This document shows, piece by piece, positions 45,431 through 55,912 of a stretch of 64,000 nt of DNA. Positions within the stretch are counted from its first letter, which is position 1. Each line of letters opens with the position of its first letter. The stretch is from assembly GCA_963825075.1 (NCBI GenBank), contig CAWGRX010000016.1:88083-152082 (forward strand). The letters run 5' to 3'. This stretch comes from CAWAVN01 sp963825075 (GTDB taxonomy: Bacteria; Planctomycetota; Planctomycetia; Planctomycetales; Planctomycetaceae). The notes under the pieces are model-generated. The model saw only the letters and a list, made by a program, of their open reading frames with translations, did no database searches and was not told the DNA's origin. A program made the position numbers and the translations under genes.

Positions 45431-45689
45431 TACTCATACTCGTGGCTGACCGGTTCAAACAGGTCCAGTTGCAATTCCCCCTTCGTCGGCTTTTTCTTCT
45501 TTTGCCGAATGATGAGAATGCGAAATCTGCGGGTCCAGGAATCCGGCGTCCACTTTGGCTCAAAGTAGGACCATGTGTCATCGATTCGCCGCCAGCGCTC
45601 TCGGCGTTCGATAAGCTTTTTGAGCTTGGGAAACCGGGCAAACGGCACTGAAGCCGTGAACTCCACACCCTGCCGGGCCAGTTGGCTAA
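45025..45689 (-). pseudogene. IS1380-family transposase, C-terminal part cut by ISAzo13 copy 2 (B)
   Basis: C-terminal half of a second IS1380 transposase, with LARQGVEFTASVPFARFPKLKKLIERRERWRRIDD, then KGELQLDLFEPVSHEYEYSVIVTNKTTGARHV and GYIPVRKKTG. It ends at 45025. Its upstream side is interrupted at 45690 by ISAzo13 copy 2. On the far side (47036-47165) the reverse strand reads PVPQVRFDVKENDRLTSF in frame with this part once the insertion and one target copy are removed; that looks like an N-terminal piece, but the middle 170 or so residues are absent. Confidence 0.7.
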
Positions 45690-47032
45690 GCAACTGTCCA
45701 AAAACTATTCCGTGTTTTTCGGGCTGGGGCGGATGGTGTAGTTGAGTTTGGGGCAGACTTCGTGTCGCGTCAGGCGAATCGCCTTGAACTCGGATTGGGA
45801 AACTTTGACCCCGGTCCGATAGGTCTTCTCGAATTGGGTCGCGGTGACGGTGAGTCCTGTTCGGGTGGTCGTGCGGCGGATGAATCCCAGGAAAATCGCG
45901 ATGGTTTTCAGCACGAAACCCGCCCAGGTCGCTGAGATCTGGCTGAAGAGCCGGTGCTCCACCGGGTTCCATTTCGAGGTCCCCGGCGGATAGTGGCACA
46001 CCGTGACTTCCAGTCCGGCCTGATCCGCGAACCCCTGGAGCCGCTTCTTGTATTGTCGCGACCTGGCGCTGTTGCTGCCGCCCGAATCCGCCTCGATCAT
46101 CAGGCGTGTTGCGTTCGGATAGTGCTGCCGGTTGTGCTGCCACCAGTTCTCAAGGGCATCGGCCGCGAAATCGGGAACGTCCTTGGACGTCGAGACGCAC
46201 ACGTGGCCTGTGTTTCGTTCCGGATCATAGATCCCGTAGGGCACGGCGATCGCCTCGGCGTCCGAACGGAAGTCGTGATCGTTGACCTTCTCGCCCTCGC
46301 GACGCCACGTTTGCCCGGCGTTTTTGAACTGGCCGATCAGTTCCTTTTTCTTCGTGTCGACGCTGATCCGCGGGTCGCCGGATGCACGGAAATCCTCGCG
46401 TTTTTCAGCAATGTAGCGAAACTGTTTGTCCCGTTCCTGATGTTTCTTCCCGGTGTGCAACACCTTGCGATGGCTGCGCAGACCGATCTTCTGATCCCGC
46501 AGTAACCGCCCGATGGTGGTTGGACAGGCCCGCCGATCGAGCTTTTCGGAGAGGCCCCGCAAGCGGGAGCGAACCCACTTCTCGTCCGAGCAGGGATCGC
46601 CCGCGGTTTCCGGTTCGACACATTGGAGCAGATCCGCAATCAGCGTGGGATCTTTTTTCGCGCGCGGTCTGCCACCGCCTTCGCAGCGGATACGGTCGGT
46701 GGGCCGATCCGCAAAGCCCTTGTTGATTTCGTCCCTGCCGCGTCGGATGGTTTCGTGATGCAGGCCGGTGATCGTCGCGATCAACGCGATCCCGCCGTGC
46801 CCGAGCTTCATGGCTTCGCGAGCCGCCACCCAGCGTCTTTGTTGCTCGTCGAGCCGATCGAGCAGGGCGTTGAGCTGACGATGATCCTCGACAACCGCAG
46901 AATCGAGCCCGTCCCGACACACCTCGCACGCACATTCGTGACCTAGCTTCCTTGCCATGATTCCCTCCTTGCCAAGAAAGCGAGATCATACCACAATCAC
47001 TCAAATCCACGAAGTTAATTTTGGACAGGTCC
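45690..47032 (-). mobile_element. ISAzo13-type insertion sequence, copy 2 (1343 bp)
   Basis: Ends GCAACTGTCC (from 45690) and GGACAGGTCC (to 47032), flanked by TAA at 45687-45689 and 47033-47035, a 3-bp target duplication. It is inserted in an IS1380 remnant. Copy 1 at 31309 differs by 2 bp in length; the two lie about 14 kb apart in the same orientation. Confidence 0.85.
45705..46958 (-). CDS. ISAzo13-family transposase, intact
   Basis: 417 aa, start MARKLGHECACEVC at 46958. N-terminal HTH region ALIATITGLHHETIRRGRDEIN; catalytic core with PRISVDTKKKELIGQFKN (first Asp), EADSGGSNSARSRQYKKRL (second region), HYPPGTSKWNPVEHRLFSQIS (the NPxExR-like end) and TRTGLTVTATQFEKTYRTGVKV. This type is common in planctomycetes (Rhodopirellula-type DDE). 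Reading frame is open throughout, unlike copy 1. Confidence 0.88.
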   Translation of the reverse strand: MARKLGHECACEVCRDGLDSAVVEDHRQLNALLDRLDEQQRRWVAAREAMKLGHGGIALIATITGLHHETIRRGRDEINKGFADRPTDRIRCEGGGRPRAKKDPTLIADLLQCVEPETAGDPCSDEKWVRSRLRGLSEKLDRRACPTTIGRLLRDQKIGLRSHRKVLHTGKKHQERDKQFRYIAEKREDFRASGDPRISVDTKKKELIGQFKNAGQTWRREGEKVNDHDFRSDAEAIAVPYGIYDPERNTGHVCVSTSKDVPDFAADALENWWQHNRQHYPNATRLMIEADSGGSNSARSRQYKKRLQGFADQAGLEVTVCHYPPGTSKWNPVEHRLFSQISATWAGFVLKTIAIFLGFIRRTTTRTGLTVTATQFEKTYRTGVKVSQSEFKAIRLTRHEVCPKLNYTIRPSPKNTE

Positions 47033-47035
47033 TAA

Positions 47036-47165
47036 ATGATGTGAGTCTGTCATTCTCTTTGACATCAAAACGGACTTGAGGAACGGGTGCCACAGGACGA
47101 CGAATATCGGACGATCGAAAACTCACTGGCGGTGAACTCCTTGTTGAGTGTGAATAGTGTCTTGT
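47036..47165 (-). pseudogene. possible N-terminal IS1380 piece
   Basis: Reverse-strand frame reads SSDIRRPVAPVPQVRFDVKE then NDRLTSF. VRFD..RLTS resembles the N-terminus of IS1380-type proteins. It is in frame with the piece at 45025-45689 after removing the ISAzo13 copy. The link is weak and could be coincidence. Confidence 0.3.
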
Positions 47166-47246
47166 TACCTCTATTTGACACTTTCAAACAAGGGGTTTCA
47201 CCGCTTTTTGCTATTTCTGACCACAAAATTCGTGCAACTATGGGGT

Positions 47247-48298
47247 TCACGCGGCTAAGAATGTCTGTTCGTCAAACAACTGGAAATTTCGGGTGATGAG
47301 GGATTGGATATCACTTTCGTCCGTGGCATTGAGGTTTTCAAGCGTTTCTTGGATCGCGCCGCGGAACGCCTCGAAGATCTCATAGAATTTGCCGTTGAGC
47401 GCGCGGTGTTTCACATGTTTCCACAGGCGTTCGATTAAATTCAGGTTCGGGGAATACGAGGGAAGGAACATCAGTTCGATCGAAAGCTCCTCGGCCAGAT
47501 CTTGAACAAGCCGGCAGCGTTGGTATCGGGCATTGTCCAGCACCAAAGTGATCGGCGGGTCCGCGTAACGCGCGCGCAACGTCCGTAGCAGTTGACAAAC
47601 CGTTTCCGAGGTGATGTAGGTTGTGTTGCCTATTGAGATTAACTCTTTCGTCACAAAATCGAGCGCGCCCAGAACATTCCATCGTTTCCTCCCCGCTGGC
47701 GTTCGCACGAACATCCTCATGAAAGACCACACATAACAGAGAAACGCTCCATGCACGAAGTGGACGGCATCTACAAAAAAATTTTGCGCTCGCCGCGTTC
47801 CGCCTCGTCCAGGGCGGGATTCAGACGCTGTTCCAAAAACTCTCGTTGTTCTTGCTGTTTGGCTTCGTCCACTTTGCCCGGCACGCCGCCCAACTTGAGA
47901 CGCCGCATCCCGATCCGCTTCAAAAAGGCCCGGACTTGGGTTTCGCTTCGCGTAATGCCCGTCAATTGTTCAATTCGATGTCTCGCTTCCGCGATCGTCG
48001 CGGGCGGACTTTTTTCAAAAGCCGCTTTCACCGATTCGGCATGACCGTTCAATTCACTGGGGGATCCTTGGTAGCGGTTCTCCTCCACACGCTCCAAGCC
48101 GCCCTCCAAAAACTCGTTCAACACACGTTGCACGGTTCGAGGAGCGACGCCCGCGAGCCGGGCAATCTCCCCGTGGGGCAAGTCTTGGCTCTTCAGCCAA
48201 AGGATTTCGAATTTTCGTTGAACGCGAGGTTCCGGATGACGATATCGCCAATACCCCAACTCCCGAATCTCATCCGCCGTGAATTCCAAAACAAGCAT
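47247..48298 (-). CDS. IS630-family transposase, two frames joined by a -1 slippery site
   Basis: The first frame (48298 down to the TAG just past the A/T run) has two HTH segments, DLPHGEIARLAGVAPRTVQRVLNEFL and ITRSETQVRAFLKRIGMRRLKLGG. The second (stop at 47247) has the DDE part, DAVHFVHGAFLCYVWSF, TLVLDNARYQRCRLVQDLA, FLPSYSPNLNLIERLWKHVKHRAL. The frames meet at A4T7G, which in frame gives T TTT TTG, a classic -1 slippery heptamer (T7 at 47775-47781 on the other strand). IS630 elements normally insert at TA, but I could not settle the ends. Confidence 0.8.
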
Positions 48299-48407
48299 CC
48301 GTGCCCTCCTTGCCTCCAGAGAAACTCCAACAACAAGGAATTATTATGAATCCAGAACGCGTTTTCAGACAATATCAATCACGGACGGTATAGCATTGCG
48401 GAAAAGG

Positions 48408-50362
48408 GAGTGCGGGACGGGGTTTGAGTTTTTAGGCGGCGGTGGTTTTTCGCGTGCGGCAGCAGCGGTACAGGCCGGTTTGTTCGGCTTGGCGGCGGGT
48501 CCAGAAGGCCGCGAGCGGGTCACTGTCGCTGAGCGTGTCCGCCTTGAGTTGCAACACCGCTTCGGCCCCCGCGTCGGTCCAGAACTTCTCCGTGCCTTTG
48601 ATCCGCTGGTTCAATTGTTTCACCGTTGATTCCATCAGGCTGCTCGTGATCGGCAGGCCCAGCTTCCGATACCGCGGGTAATCCATCCGCGAATGCTGGT
48701 TCTGCAAATACGTCAACGTGCCATACACAATGCTGCGCGGGCTGGTCTTGCTCTCGCCGTCTCGCGGCAGGCCCAGTTCCTGTTGCCTTTGGGCGAGTTC
48801 CGCGATGACTTTCGCCACCTCGCCTTGCCAGACCCAGGTGATCCAACGCCGATACACGGGCCCGCCTTCGGTTGGGGATCGCCCCGCCATCGCCGCCGCG
48901 TAGAGATGCGTGACGGCGTGGATGATGTCCAAAATCGGCACAAAATCGAAGGGCTTGAAGTGGCCGTCCCAGATCGTCCACAGCCACGAACCCCCATCGC
49001 CCACGAAGGCTTTGAACTTCGCCTGGAACAATCCCAAGTGCCAGGCCCGGGCCGCCAACTGCTCACCGAAGGCGTCGCTGTTTTGGATGGTGGCCACCAC
49101 ATCCCGGCTTTGAACTTTCGGACTCCAAGGCCGATTTTTTTCGGACGCTTCTTCGCGAGGCGATTCCGCTTTCGACACCAACTCTTCGAGCTGCTCCAAA
49201 CCCGAGAGTTCGTCCAGATCGATCGGATCGTCACACAGGTCGTCGGCTTCCTCGTCCGGTTCGGGAACGTCCGCCGCCTTGCGGCCGACCTCGCGTGTCA
49301 ACGTCTCCATTTGCTCCAAGTTCAACAGGAACGTCGGCACTTCCGGCAAGGGATCGGGCGCATCTTCGCCGGCTTCAAGACCATCGGCCCGGCCTTCTAA
49401 TACCGCACAAAATCCCGCTTTGAACTCGTGCCAGTGCGTCTTGGAATCGGCGTTCTGTTTCGTGTTTTGATAGCGTCCGCCATCACTCATCACGCACCCC
49501 ACGGTCGGCGGATCGACGCCCAAGGGACCTGCCAACTTTTCCATGAGCGTGAGGCGGCGATAGGCTTCGACTTCGCTGTCCCGCTCCTCGACGCGCTCGC
49601 CGCCAATGCGTTCGGTCAAACGCTCGATCCGCTTGCGGCCCAGCGTCATCTCCAACAGCTTTCCCGCCGCCGATTCGCCTTGAGGAAACGAACGCAGAAT
49701 CGTCCCCAAATGACTCACCTTCTCGGCCATCGAAGGCGAGAGCGTTTCGTCAACGCTGACCCCCAAACTCTTCGCCTGAGGGAAAAAAATCCCGCCGGGA
49801 GTCTTTGAGGCGGGTCCGGGGTTGCTCCCACGCGACTTCTCCCGCGTGGGTCTCCAGCGTGGCGTCTTTGGTTTCTTTGCCCTTCTCCGCGACCTCGCCG
49901 CCCGATTCCAAGGCCTCGTCCGGCACATGACCGGCTTGCTCACCGACCGACTGCTCCATAAACAACCGGGCTAACTCCAGCCCGATGTTCATGCCCTCGG
50001 TTTCGATCTCGGTGAACTTCGTGCCCCACTCGGGATAGGCCTGCTCTCCATAAGCCAGTTCCCGCATCTCGCGGGCCACCTCTGCCAGACGCGCCGCCAC
50101 CTCGGGAGAGACATCATTCGTCCACTTGGTTTTCTTGGGTTGCGATTCCCGGCGGGTTGTGTTCGCGCGTTTCGGCATCTCGACCTCCATGTCGCATCAC
50201 GAGGAAAAAATTTGGGAACCGATTGGTAACAAATCCGGCCCCGGCCGTCGATCCCACATCTCCCAAAACCCCGCGCCCGATCCAGCTTCACGAAAAACCG
50301 ACGACTTCCAATCTTGACAAAATCCGACTCGCCAAAACCAAAGCAAACCCCGTCCCGCACTC
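48408..50362 (-). mobile_element. ISKra4-type insertion sequence, copy A (1955 bp)
   Basis: Perfect 19-bp ends: GAGTGCGGGACGGGGTTTG at 48408-48426 and its complement at 50344-50362. Same length as copy B at 53158 and opposite orientation. Target duplication absent: left flank cggaaaagg, right flank atcagatgc. Differences from copy B are few, mainly in the 10 bp next to the 50344 end. Confidence 0.88.
48432..50178 (-). CDS. ISKra4-family transposase, copy A, two overlapping frames
   Basis: First frame from the ATG at 50178 (MPKRANTTRRESQ), preceded by GGAGG; the first part is helical and ends ..SRRDFFPSGEEFGG. Second frame begins in the same region as GGIFFPQAKSLGVSVDETLSPSMAEKV and carries the catalytic part: CVMSDGGRYQNTKQ, AVLEGRADG, FVPILDIIHAVTHLYAAAM, SSLMESTVKQLNQRIKGTEKFW. 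Joined at seven T (49783-49789 on the other strand) by a +1 shift, exactly as in the element at 18996. It is almost identical to copy B. Confidence 0.85.
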
Positions 50363-50531
50363 ATCAGATGCATCCTCATCAATCTGCTACTTGACGACGC
50401 CACCCGGTCGAGTAAGCTATAGCAAACAGCCCCCATCATCGACACCGTCAGTCCACGTTCGGTCACACTGACGGTTAGGCAGTTCTGCCCCTGATCGACG
50501 TCCCGACGGAATTCCCAACGGAGAGTCTGCA

Positions 50532-52957
50532 ATGACAAAAACATGTTTCAGCCTCATCGCCGCGTTGCAGGTCTCGTTGTTCCTCAGCAACACCTCTGCC
50601 GAGGAAGCACCAAAAGACTTCAAATCTGCGGCACAAATCCTGAAACGCGAGTGCATCAGTTGCCACGGCCCAGAACTTCAGATGGGCGAACTCCGCCTCG
50701 ACCGCCGCAAGGACGCCATGCTTGTCATCGAGCCCGGCAAAAGCAGTGAAAGCGTCCTAGTCCAGCGCCTCACCGAAAAGTCGATGGGAATCCTCATGCC
50801 CCCTCGTTCGACCTTTCCAGCCTCCCCAAGCTGGACATCAATACGTTAAAAGCTTGGATCGACGACGGAGCCCCCTGGCCCGAAGGAACCACCCTCACGC
50901 CAAACTCCATAGCCCCCGCCAAACTCGTGCCGCTACGGAAACTACACGCCCATCTTCGCAACGCCGAATTCAAAAAGGCTCGGCAGTTGCTCATCTCCCA
51001 TCCCACGCTGATTCACCTTCGCGATGACCAGGGACTAACCCTGGGGTGTTAAAAAATTGGAGTTGACGAGGATTTGTCTTTGCGCAGCTTTTTTACCGTT
51101 CGCAAATCGGTGATTTTGCTCTATTCATGGGTATTTTCAACCATTTTCCGAGGAACCGGGAACAAAAGTGGCGCAAATCATTACCCTCATTTCCACACGT
51201 CAATGCCAAATTTTGAACAGCCCAGACTAACCCCCTTGCACGTCGCCTGTATCTACGCCAACGCCAACTTCGTCGCCTTCCTCATCGATCACGGTGCGAA
51301 GGTCAATGCTCGAAGTGATTTTGGCATCACTCCCCTCATGCTCGCCTGTCACGACTTGCCAATGACCGAAAAGCTATTGGCCGCCGGTGCTAACGCCTCC
51401 GCCGTCAAAGGCATCGGACGATCGACCCTCGAAATCGCCGCCAGCTACAGCAGCAATGCCGCCGTCATCGACCGCCTCCTGGCGGCGAAGTCGCCCAAGC
51501 CCGCCGTCATCAGCAAAGCGCATGAACCAGGCCATCCGTCTCCTCGACCCAGAAATGGTCGACCGACTCATCGCCGCAGGAGGGAATTCCGGACGCAGCC
51601 GCGATGGCTGACGCTGGCCGCTCCGCCGAAATGCCCTTCATCGAAACGCTCCTCCGGTCGGTCGGAAAAAACCGTCGTCAAGCCTTGCTGGATGCTGCCC
51701 TCTGGGGAGCCGCCCTCGACGGCGCCGCCGAAAACGTGCAGGCCCTCCTCCGCCTGGGTGCCAATCCGCAAAACGGCCTCGCCTCCGCGGCCTACACCGA
51801 CTTTTCAGACGCCACCACCGTTCGGTCCTTGCTCGAAGCCGGCGCCGACCCGGGCCAGAGCGGACCGGTCATTTTTGCGGACAAAATGTTTTCAACACCT
51901 GTCGAACTCGCCAAACGCAGCGGGAACCCCGGAGTCATCCGCCTGCTAACCAGCGTGAAATCGGTCTCGCCGCAGCCCGACACACCGGATCGTCCTGCAA
52001 ACAAAACTGAAACCACCGGAAACAACCACGACGCCGACCACGTCAAAGCCGCGGTCACCAAAGGTGTCGCACTGCTTCAGTCCTGCGACGAACGCTTCTT
52101 TCTGAAAACCGGCTGCCTCGCTTGCCACCAGCAGTCCATCTCCGCCATCGCCGTCGGGCAGGCCCGCCTCCGCGGGATCCAAGTCGACGAATCCGCCGCA
52201 CAACGGGAACTCAAACTCGTCCGCGCGGCGCTGCAAAATATGAAACCCCGGCGGCTGCAGCGTCTCGAAAACCCCTTCGCTCAGCCCGTCACTGTCGAAT
52301 TCTATGCCCTTGCCTTCGACGCCCAAGGTTACGCACCCGATGAATCCACCGACGCCTTGATCATCGACATGGCCGGACGCCAGACTGCCGAAGGCTCCTG
52401 GGTCGCGTTTACCCATCGCCCGCCCATCGAGTTTTCGAAAATCAAATCCACCGCCTTCGCAGTCAAAGCCATGCAACTCTACGGACCGCCCAGCTACCGC
52501 GAACGTTTCCGCCAACGCATCGAGACAGCCCGGGACTGGCTCATCGATTCCGTACCGAACGGCAACGAAGAAGAAGCCTTCCGCCTCCTCGGCCTCGTCT
52601 GGTCTCAAGCGCAAGCCGAGAAAATCCAAGCGCAACGCGATCGTCTCCTCGCGCTCCAGCGCGACGACGGCGGCTGGAAACAACGCCCCCACCTCCCGAC
52701 CGACGCCTACGCCACCTCCATGGCACTCTATGCCCTCGCCGAAGCCGGCGTCGAAACCGCGTCTCCACCGTATCAGAAAGGGATTCGCTATTTGATGGAC
52801 ACGCAGGAACCCGACGGCTCCTGGCACGTCAAATCCCGTTCGGATCCCATCCAGATCTACTTCGAAAGCGGCTTCCCCCCACGGACACGACCAATGGATC
52901 TCCGCCACCGCCACCGGCTGGGCTTGCGTTGTTTTGCTGAAATCGTTTCAAGAGTGA
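50532..52957 (+). pseudogene. decayed cytochrome c / ankyrin / terpene-cyclase-like protein gene
   Basis: A signal peptide (MTKTCFSLIAALQVSLFL) leads to a planctomycete-type cytochrome module with CISCH (about 50655) and WIDDGAPWP. Ankyrin repeats follow (LTPLHVACIYANANFVAFLIDHGAKVNARSDFGITPLMLAC), then a second CLACH site (about 52115) and an alpha-alpha toroid region with LQRDDGGWKQRPHLPTDAYATSMALYALAEAG and, at the end, HGHDQWISATATGWA. It contains at least four single-base indels (near 50805, 51525, 51590, 52878) and a 183-bp insertion (51042-51224). The end at 52957 is in the corrected frame. The architecture is a known secreted planctomycete type; its role is unclear. Confidence 0.75.
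51042..51224. mobile_element. 183-bp MITE-like insertion
   Basis: It splits an ankyrin repeat exactly between GLT and PLHVA. It is flanked by the 9-bp direct repeat GACTAACCC (51033-51041 and 51225-51233), and has imperfect 19-bp inverted ends: TGGGGTGTTAAAAAATTGG on the left and TGGGCTGTTCAAAATTTGG read from the right (16 of 19 match). Interior codes nothing. Taking it out restores DDQGLTPLHVAC. Confidence 0.75.
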
Positions 52958-53157
52958 TCCTGCGGAGGAAAGGGCGAAATCAGCTGGCCCAAATAGCGCG
53001 GGGATGTTCTCACAATTGTGATCATAATCAGTACCGAAAGGCGTGATCGAACTGATAACGCCTGGCTGCCTCGGAAGAACCTCGTCTCCCACTAATAATG
53101 AAGGCACCGTCATTTGCAGCTAACGGTCAAGATCAGACCTGCTTCGGTCACATCGAC

Positions 53158-55112
53158 GAGTGCGGGACGGGGTTTGTTGGGGGGTTGGCGAGTCGGATTT
53201 TGTCAAGATTGGAAGTCGTCGGTTTTTCGTGAAGCTGGATCGGGCGCGGGGTTTTGGGAGATGTGGGATCGACGGCCGGGGCCGGATTTGTTACCAATCG
53301 GTTCCCAAATTTTTTCCTCGTGATGCGACATGGAGGTCGAGATGCCGAAACGCGCAAACACAACCCGCCGGGAATCGCAACCCAAGAAAACCAAGCGGAC
53401 GAATGATGTCTCTCCCGAGGTGGCGGCGCGTCTGGCAGAGGTGGCCCGCGAGATGCGGGAACTGGCTTATGGAGAGCAGGCCTATCCCGAGTGGGGCACG
53501 AAGTTCACCGAGATCGAAACCGAGGGCATGAACATCGGGCTGGAGTTAGCCCGGTTGTTTATGGAGCAGTCGGTCGGTGAGCAAGCCGGTCATGTGCCGG
53601 ACGAGGCCTTGGAATCGGGCGGCGAGGTCGCGGAGAAGGGCAAAGAAACCAAAGACGCCACGCTGGAGACCCACGCGGGAGAAGTCGCGTGGGAGCAACC
53701 CCGGACCCGCCTCAAAGACTCCCGGCGGGATTTTTTTCCCTCAGGCGAAGAGTTTGGGGGTCAGCGTTGACGAAACGCTCTCGCCTTCGATGGCCGAGAA
53801 GGTGAGTCATTTGGGGACGATTCTGCGTTCGTTTCCTCAAGGCGAATCGGCGGCGGGAAAGCTGTTGGAGATGACGCTGGGCCGCAAGCGGATCGAGCGT
53901 TTGACCGAACGCATTGGCGGCGAGCGCGTCGAGGAGCGGGACAGCGAAGTCGAAGCCTATCGCCGCCTCACGCTCATGGAAAAGTTGGCAGGTCCCTTGG
54001 GCGTCGATCCGCCGACCGTGGGGTGCGTGATGAGTGATGGCGGACGCTATCAAAACACGAAACAGAACGCCGATTCCAAGACGCACTGGCACGAGTTCAA
54101 AGCGGGATTTTGTGCGGTATTAGAAGGCCGGGCCGATGGTCTTGAAGCCGGCGAAGATGCGCCCGATCCCTTGCCGGAAGTGCCGACGTTCCTGTTGAAC
54201 TTGGAGCAAATGGAGACGTTGACACGCGAGGTCGGCCGCAAGGCGGCGGACGTTCCCGAACCGGACGAGGAAGCCGACGACCTGTGTGACGATCCGATCG
54301 ATCTGGACGAACTCTCGGGTTTGGAGCAGCTCGAAGAGTTGGTGTCGAAAGCGGAATCGCCTCGCGAAGAAGCGTCCGAAAAAAATCGGCCTTGGAGTCC
54401 GAAAGTTCAAAGCCGGGATGTGGTGGCCACCATCCAAAACAGCGACGCCTTCGGCGAGCAGTTGGCGGCCCGGGCCTGGCACTTGGGATTGTTCCAGGCG
54501 AAGTTCAAAGCCTTCGTGGGCGATGGGGGTTCGTGGCTGTGGACGATCTGGGACGGCCACTTCAAGCCCTTCGATTTTGTGCCGATTTTGGACATCATCC
54601 ACGCCGTCACGCATCTCTACGCGGCGGCGATGGCGGGGCGATCCCCAACCGAAGGCGGGCCCGTGTATCGGCGTTGGATCACCTGGGTCTGGCAAGGCGA
54701 GGTGGCGAAAGTCATCGCGGAACTCGCCCAAAGGCAACAGGAACTGGGCCTGCCGCGAGACGGCGAGAGCAAGACCAGCCCGCGCAGCATTGTGTATGGC
54801 ACGTTGACGTATTTGCAGAACCAGCATTCGCGGATGGATTACCCGCGGTATCGGAAGCTGGGCCTGCCGATCACGAGCAGCCTGATGGAATCAACGGTGA
54901 AACAGTTGAACCAGCGGATCAAAGGCACGGAGAAGTTCTGGACCGACGCGGGGGCCGAAGCGGTGTTGCAACTCAAGGCGGACACGCTCAGCGACAGTGA
55001 CCCGCTCGCGGCCTTCTGGACCCGCCGCCAAGCCGAACAAACCGGCCTGTACCGCTGCTGCCGCACGCGAAAAACCACCGCCGCCTAAAAACTCAAACCC
55101 CGTCCCGCACTC
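53158..55112 (+). mobile_element. ISKra4-type insertion sequence, copy B (1955 bp)
   Basis: 19-bp inverted ends at 53158-53176 and 55094-55112 (GAGTGCGGGACGGGGTTTG and complement). A 9-bp target duplication CACATCGAC is at 53149-53157 and 55113-55121, so this copy is a clean transposition. Inverted relative to copy A with 2.8 kb between. Confidence 0.92.
53342..55088 (+). CDS. ISKra4-family transposase, copy B, two overlapping frames
   Basis: Start at the ATG at 53342 behind GGAGGTCGAG. First frame ends at 53770; the second runs to 55088. Both cover the seven-T run at 53731-53737, in the context GGCGGGATTTTTTTCCC, where a +1 (or -2) shift joins SRRDFF to PQAKSLGVSVDETLSPSM. The catalytic half is the same as in copy A (for example IKGTEKFWTDAGAEAVLQLK). 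A Lys-Trp in copy A is Lys-Arg here (PKKTK-R-TNDVSP). Confidence 0.88.
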
Positions 55113-55224
55113 CACATCGACCGAGCCCAAAACTCACTTTTTTCACCGCAACTCTTCCCAAAACTCCAACGCCTTCCGCGCCTGATCAATTCCACCCAGA
55201 TCATCCATCAGCTTCTTCGCTTCC

Positions 55225-55910
55225 ACAAGATCCGCGGCGGTTGCCGAGCAACTGATCCGCCAAAAAGTCCGAGCGATTCGCCGTCAACAAGCCGAGTCTC
55301 GTGATCTGGACAAGCTGCTGGAAAAAGCCTGGAAGGCCTTGCCAGAATGACCGCATCGTCGCTTGATCACAATCAAAGGCATCGGCCTGCATACAGCCGC
55401 CGCGTTGGTCGACAAGATCGTTTCGATCGATCGTTTTCGATCCGCAACGGCCCTCATCGGCTACTTTGGAATCTTCCCGGAAGAAGTCGATGTGTCCGGC
55501 ACAGACCGCTACGGCCAACCCAAACGCGGAATCGTTTTCCACATGAGTCGCAAAGGCAATGACCTCGTGAGGCGGCTTCTTTACACGGCCGCTCAATGTG
55601 CGATGAAATGGAACCCACCCGTCAAAGCGTTGTTCTCGCGATTAACGGTGGCAGGCAAAAGTTACAACGTGGCCCTGGGACACTGTATGGCCAAACGGCT
55701 TCGGCAAGTCTTTGCGTTGTGGAAGAAGGACTGCGACTTTGATCCCGAGTTCGAGACCCGAACAGGGCCTCCAAAATCCACGGACTTAGAGTCTCCCTTC
55801 GCGGAGGAAACACAAACGGCCGCGGCTCACAAGAACACGGTCGAGCCGCAAAAGAGAGTGGTCACCGCGACCCTCCCTATACAAAAATGTCGTCTTGAGA
55901 AAAGCGTGGC
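55225..55910 (+). pseudogene. IS110-family transposase remnant
   Basis: The C-terminal part of an IS110/IS1111 transposase: ITIKGIGLHTAAALVDKIVSIDRFRSATALIGYFGIFPEE, RKGNDLVRRLLYTAAQCAMKWNPP, and LGHCMAKRLRQVFALWKKD. Upstream, AEQLIRQKVRAIRRQQAESRDLDKLLEKAWKALPE is in the same style but ends in a stop before the catalytic start, so the 5' end is lost. The 3' end is cut by the second IS630 element, whose TA junction is at 55911-55912. Not functional. On the other strand near 55140-55200 there is a short Leu/Glu-rich tail of an unknown gene. Confidence 0.75.
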
Positions 55911-55912
55911 TA

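Noticed and set aside
48408..55112. Composite transposon made of ISKra4 copies A and B
   Set aside because: The outer flanks (cggaaaagg and cacatcgac) do not match, and copy B has its own 9-bp duplication, so the pair did not move together.
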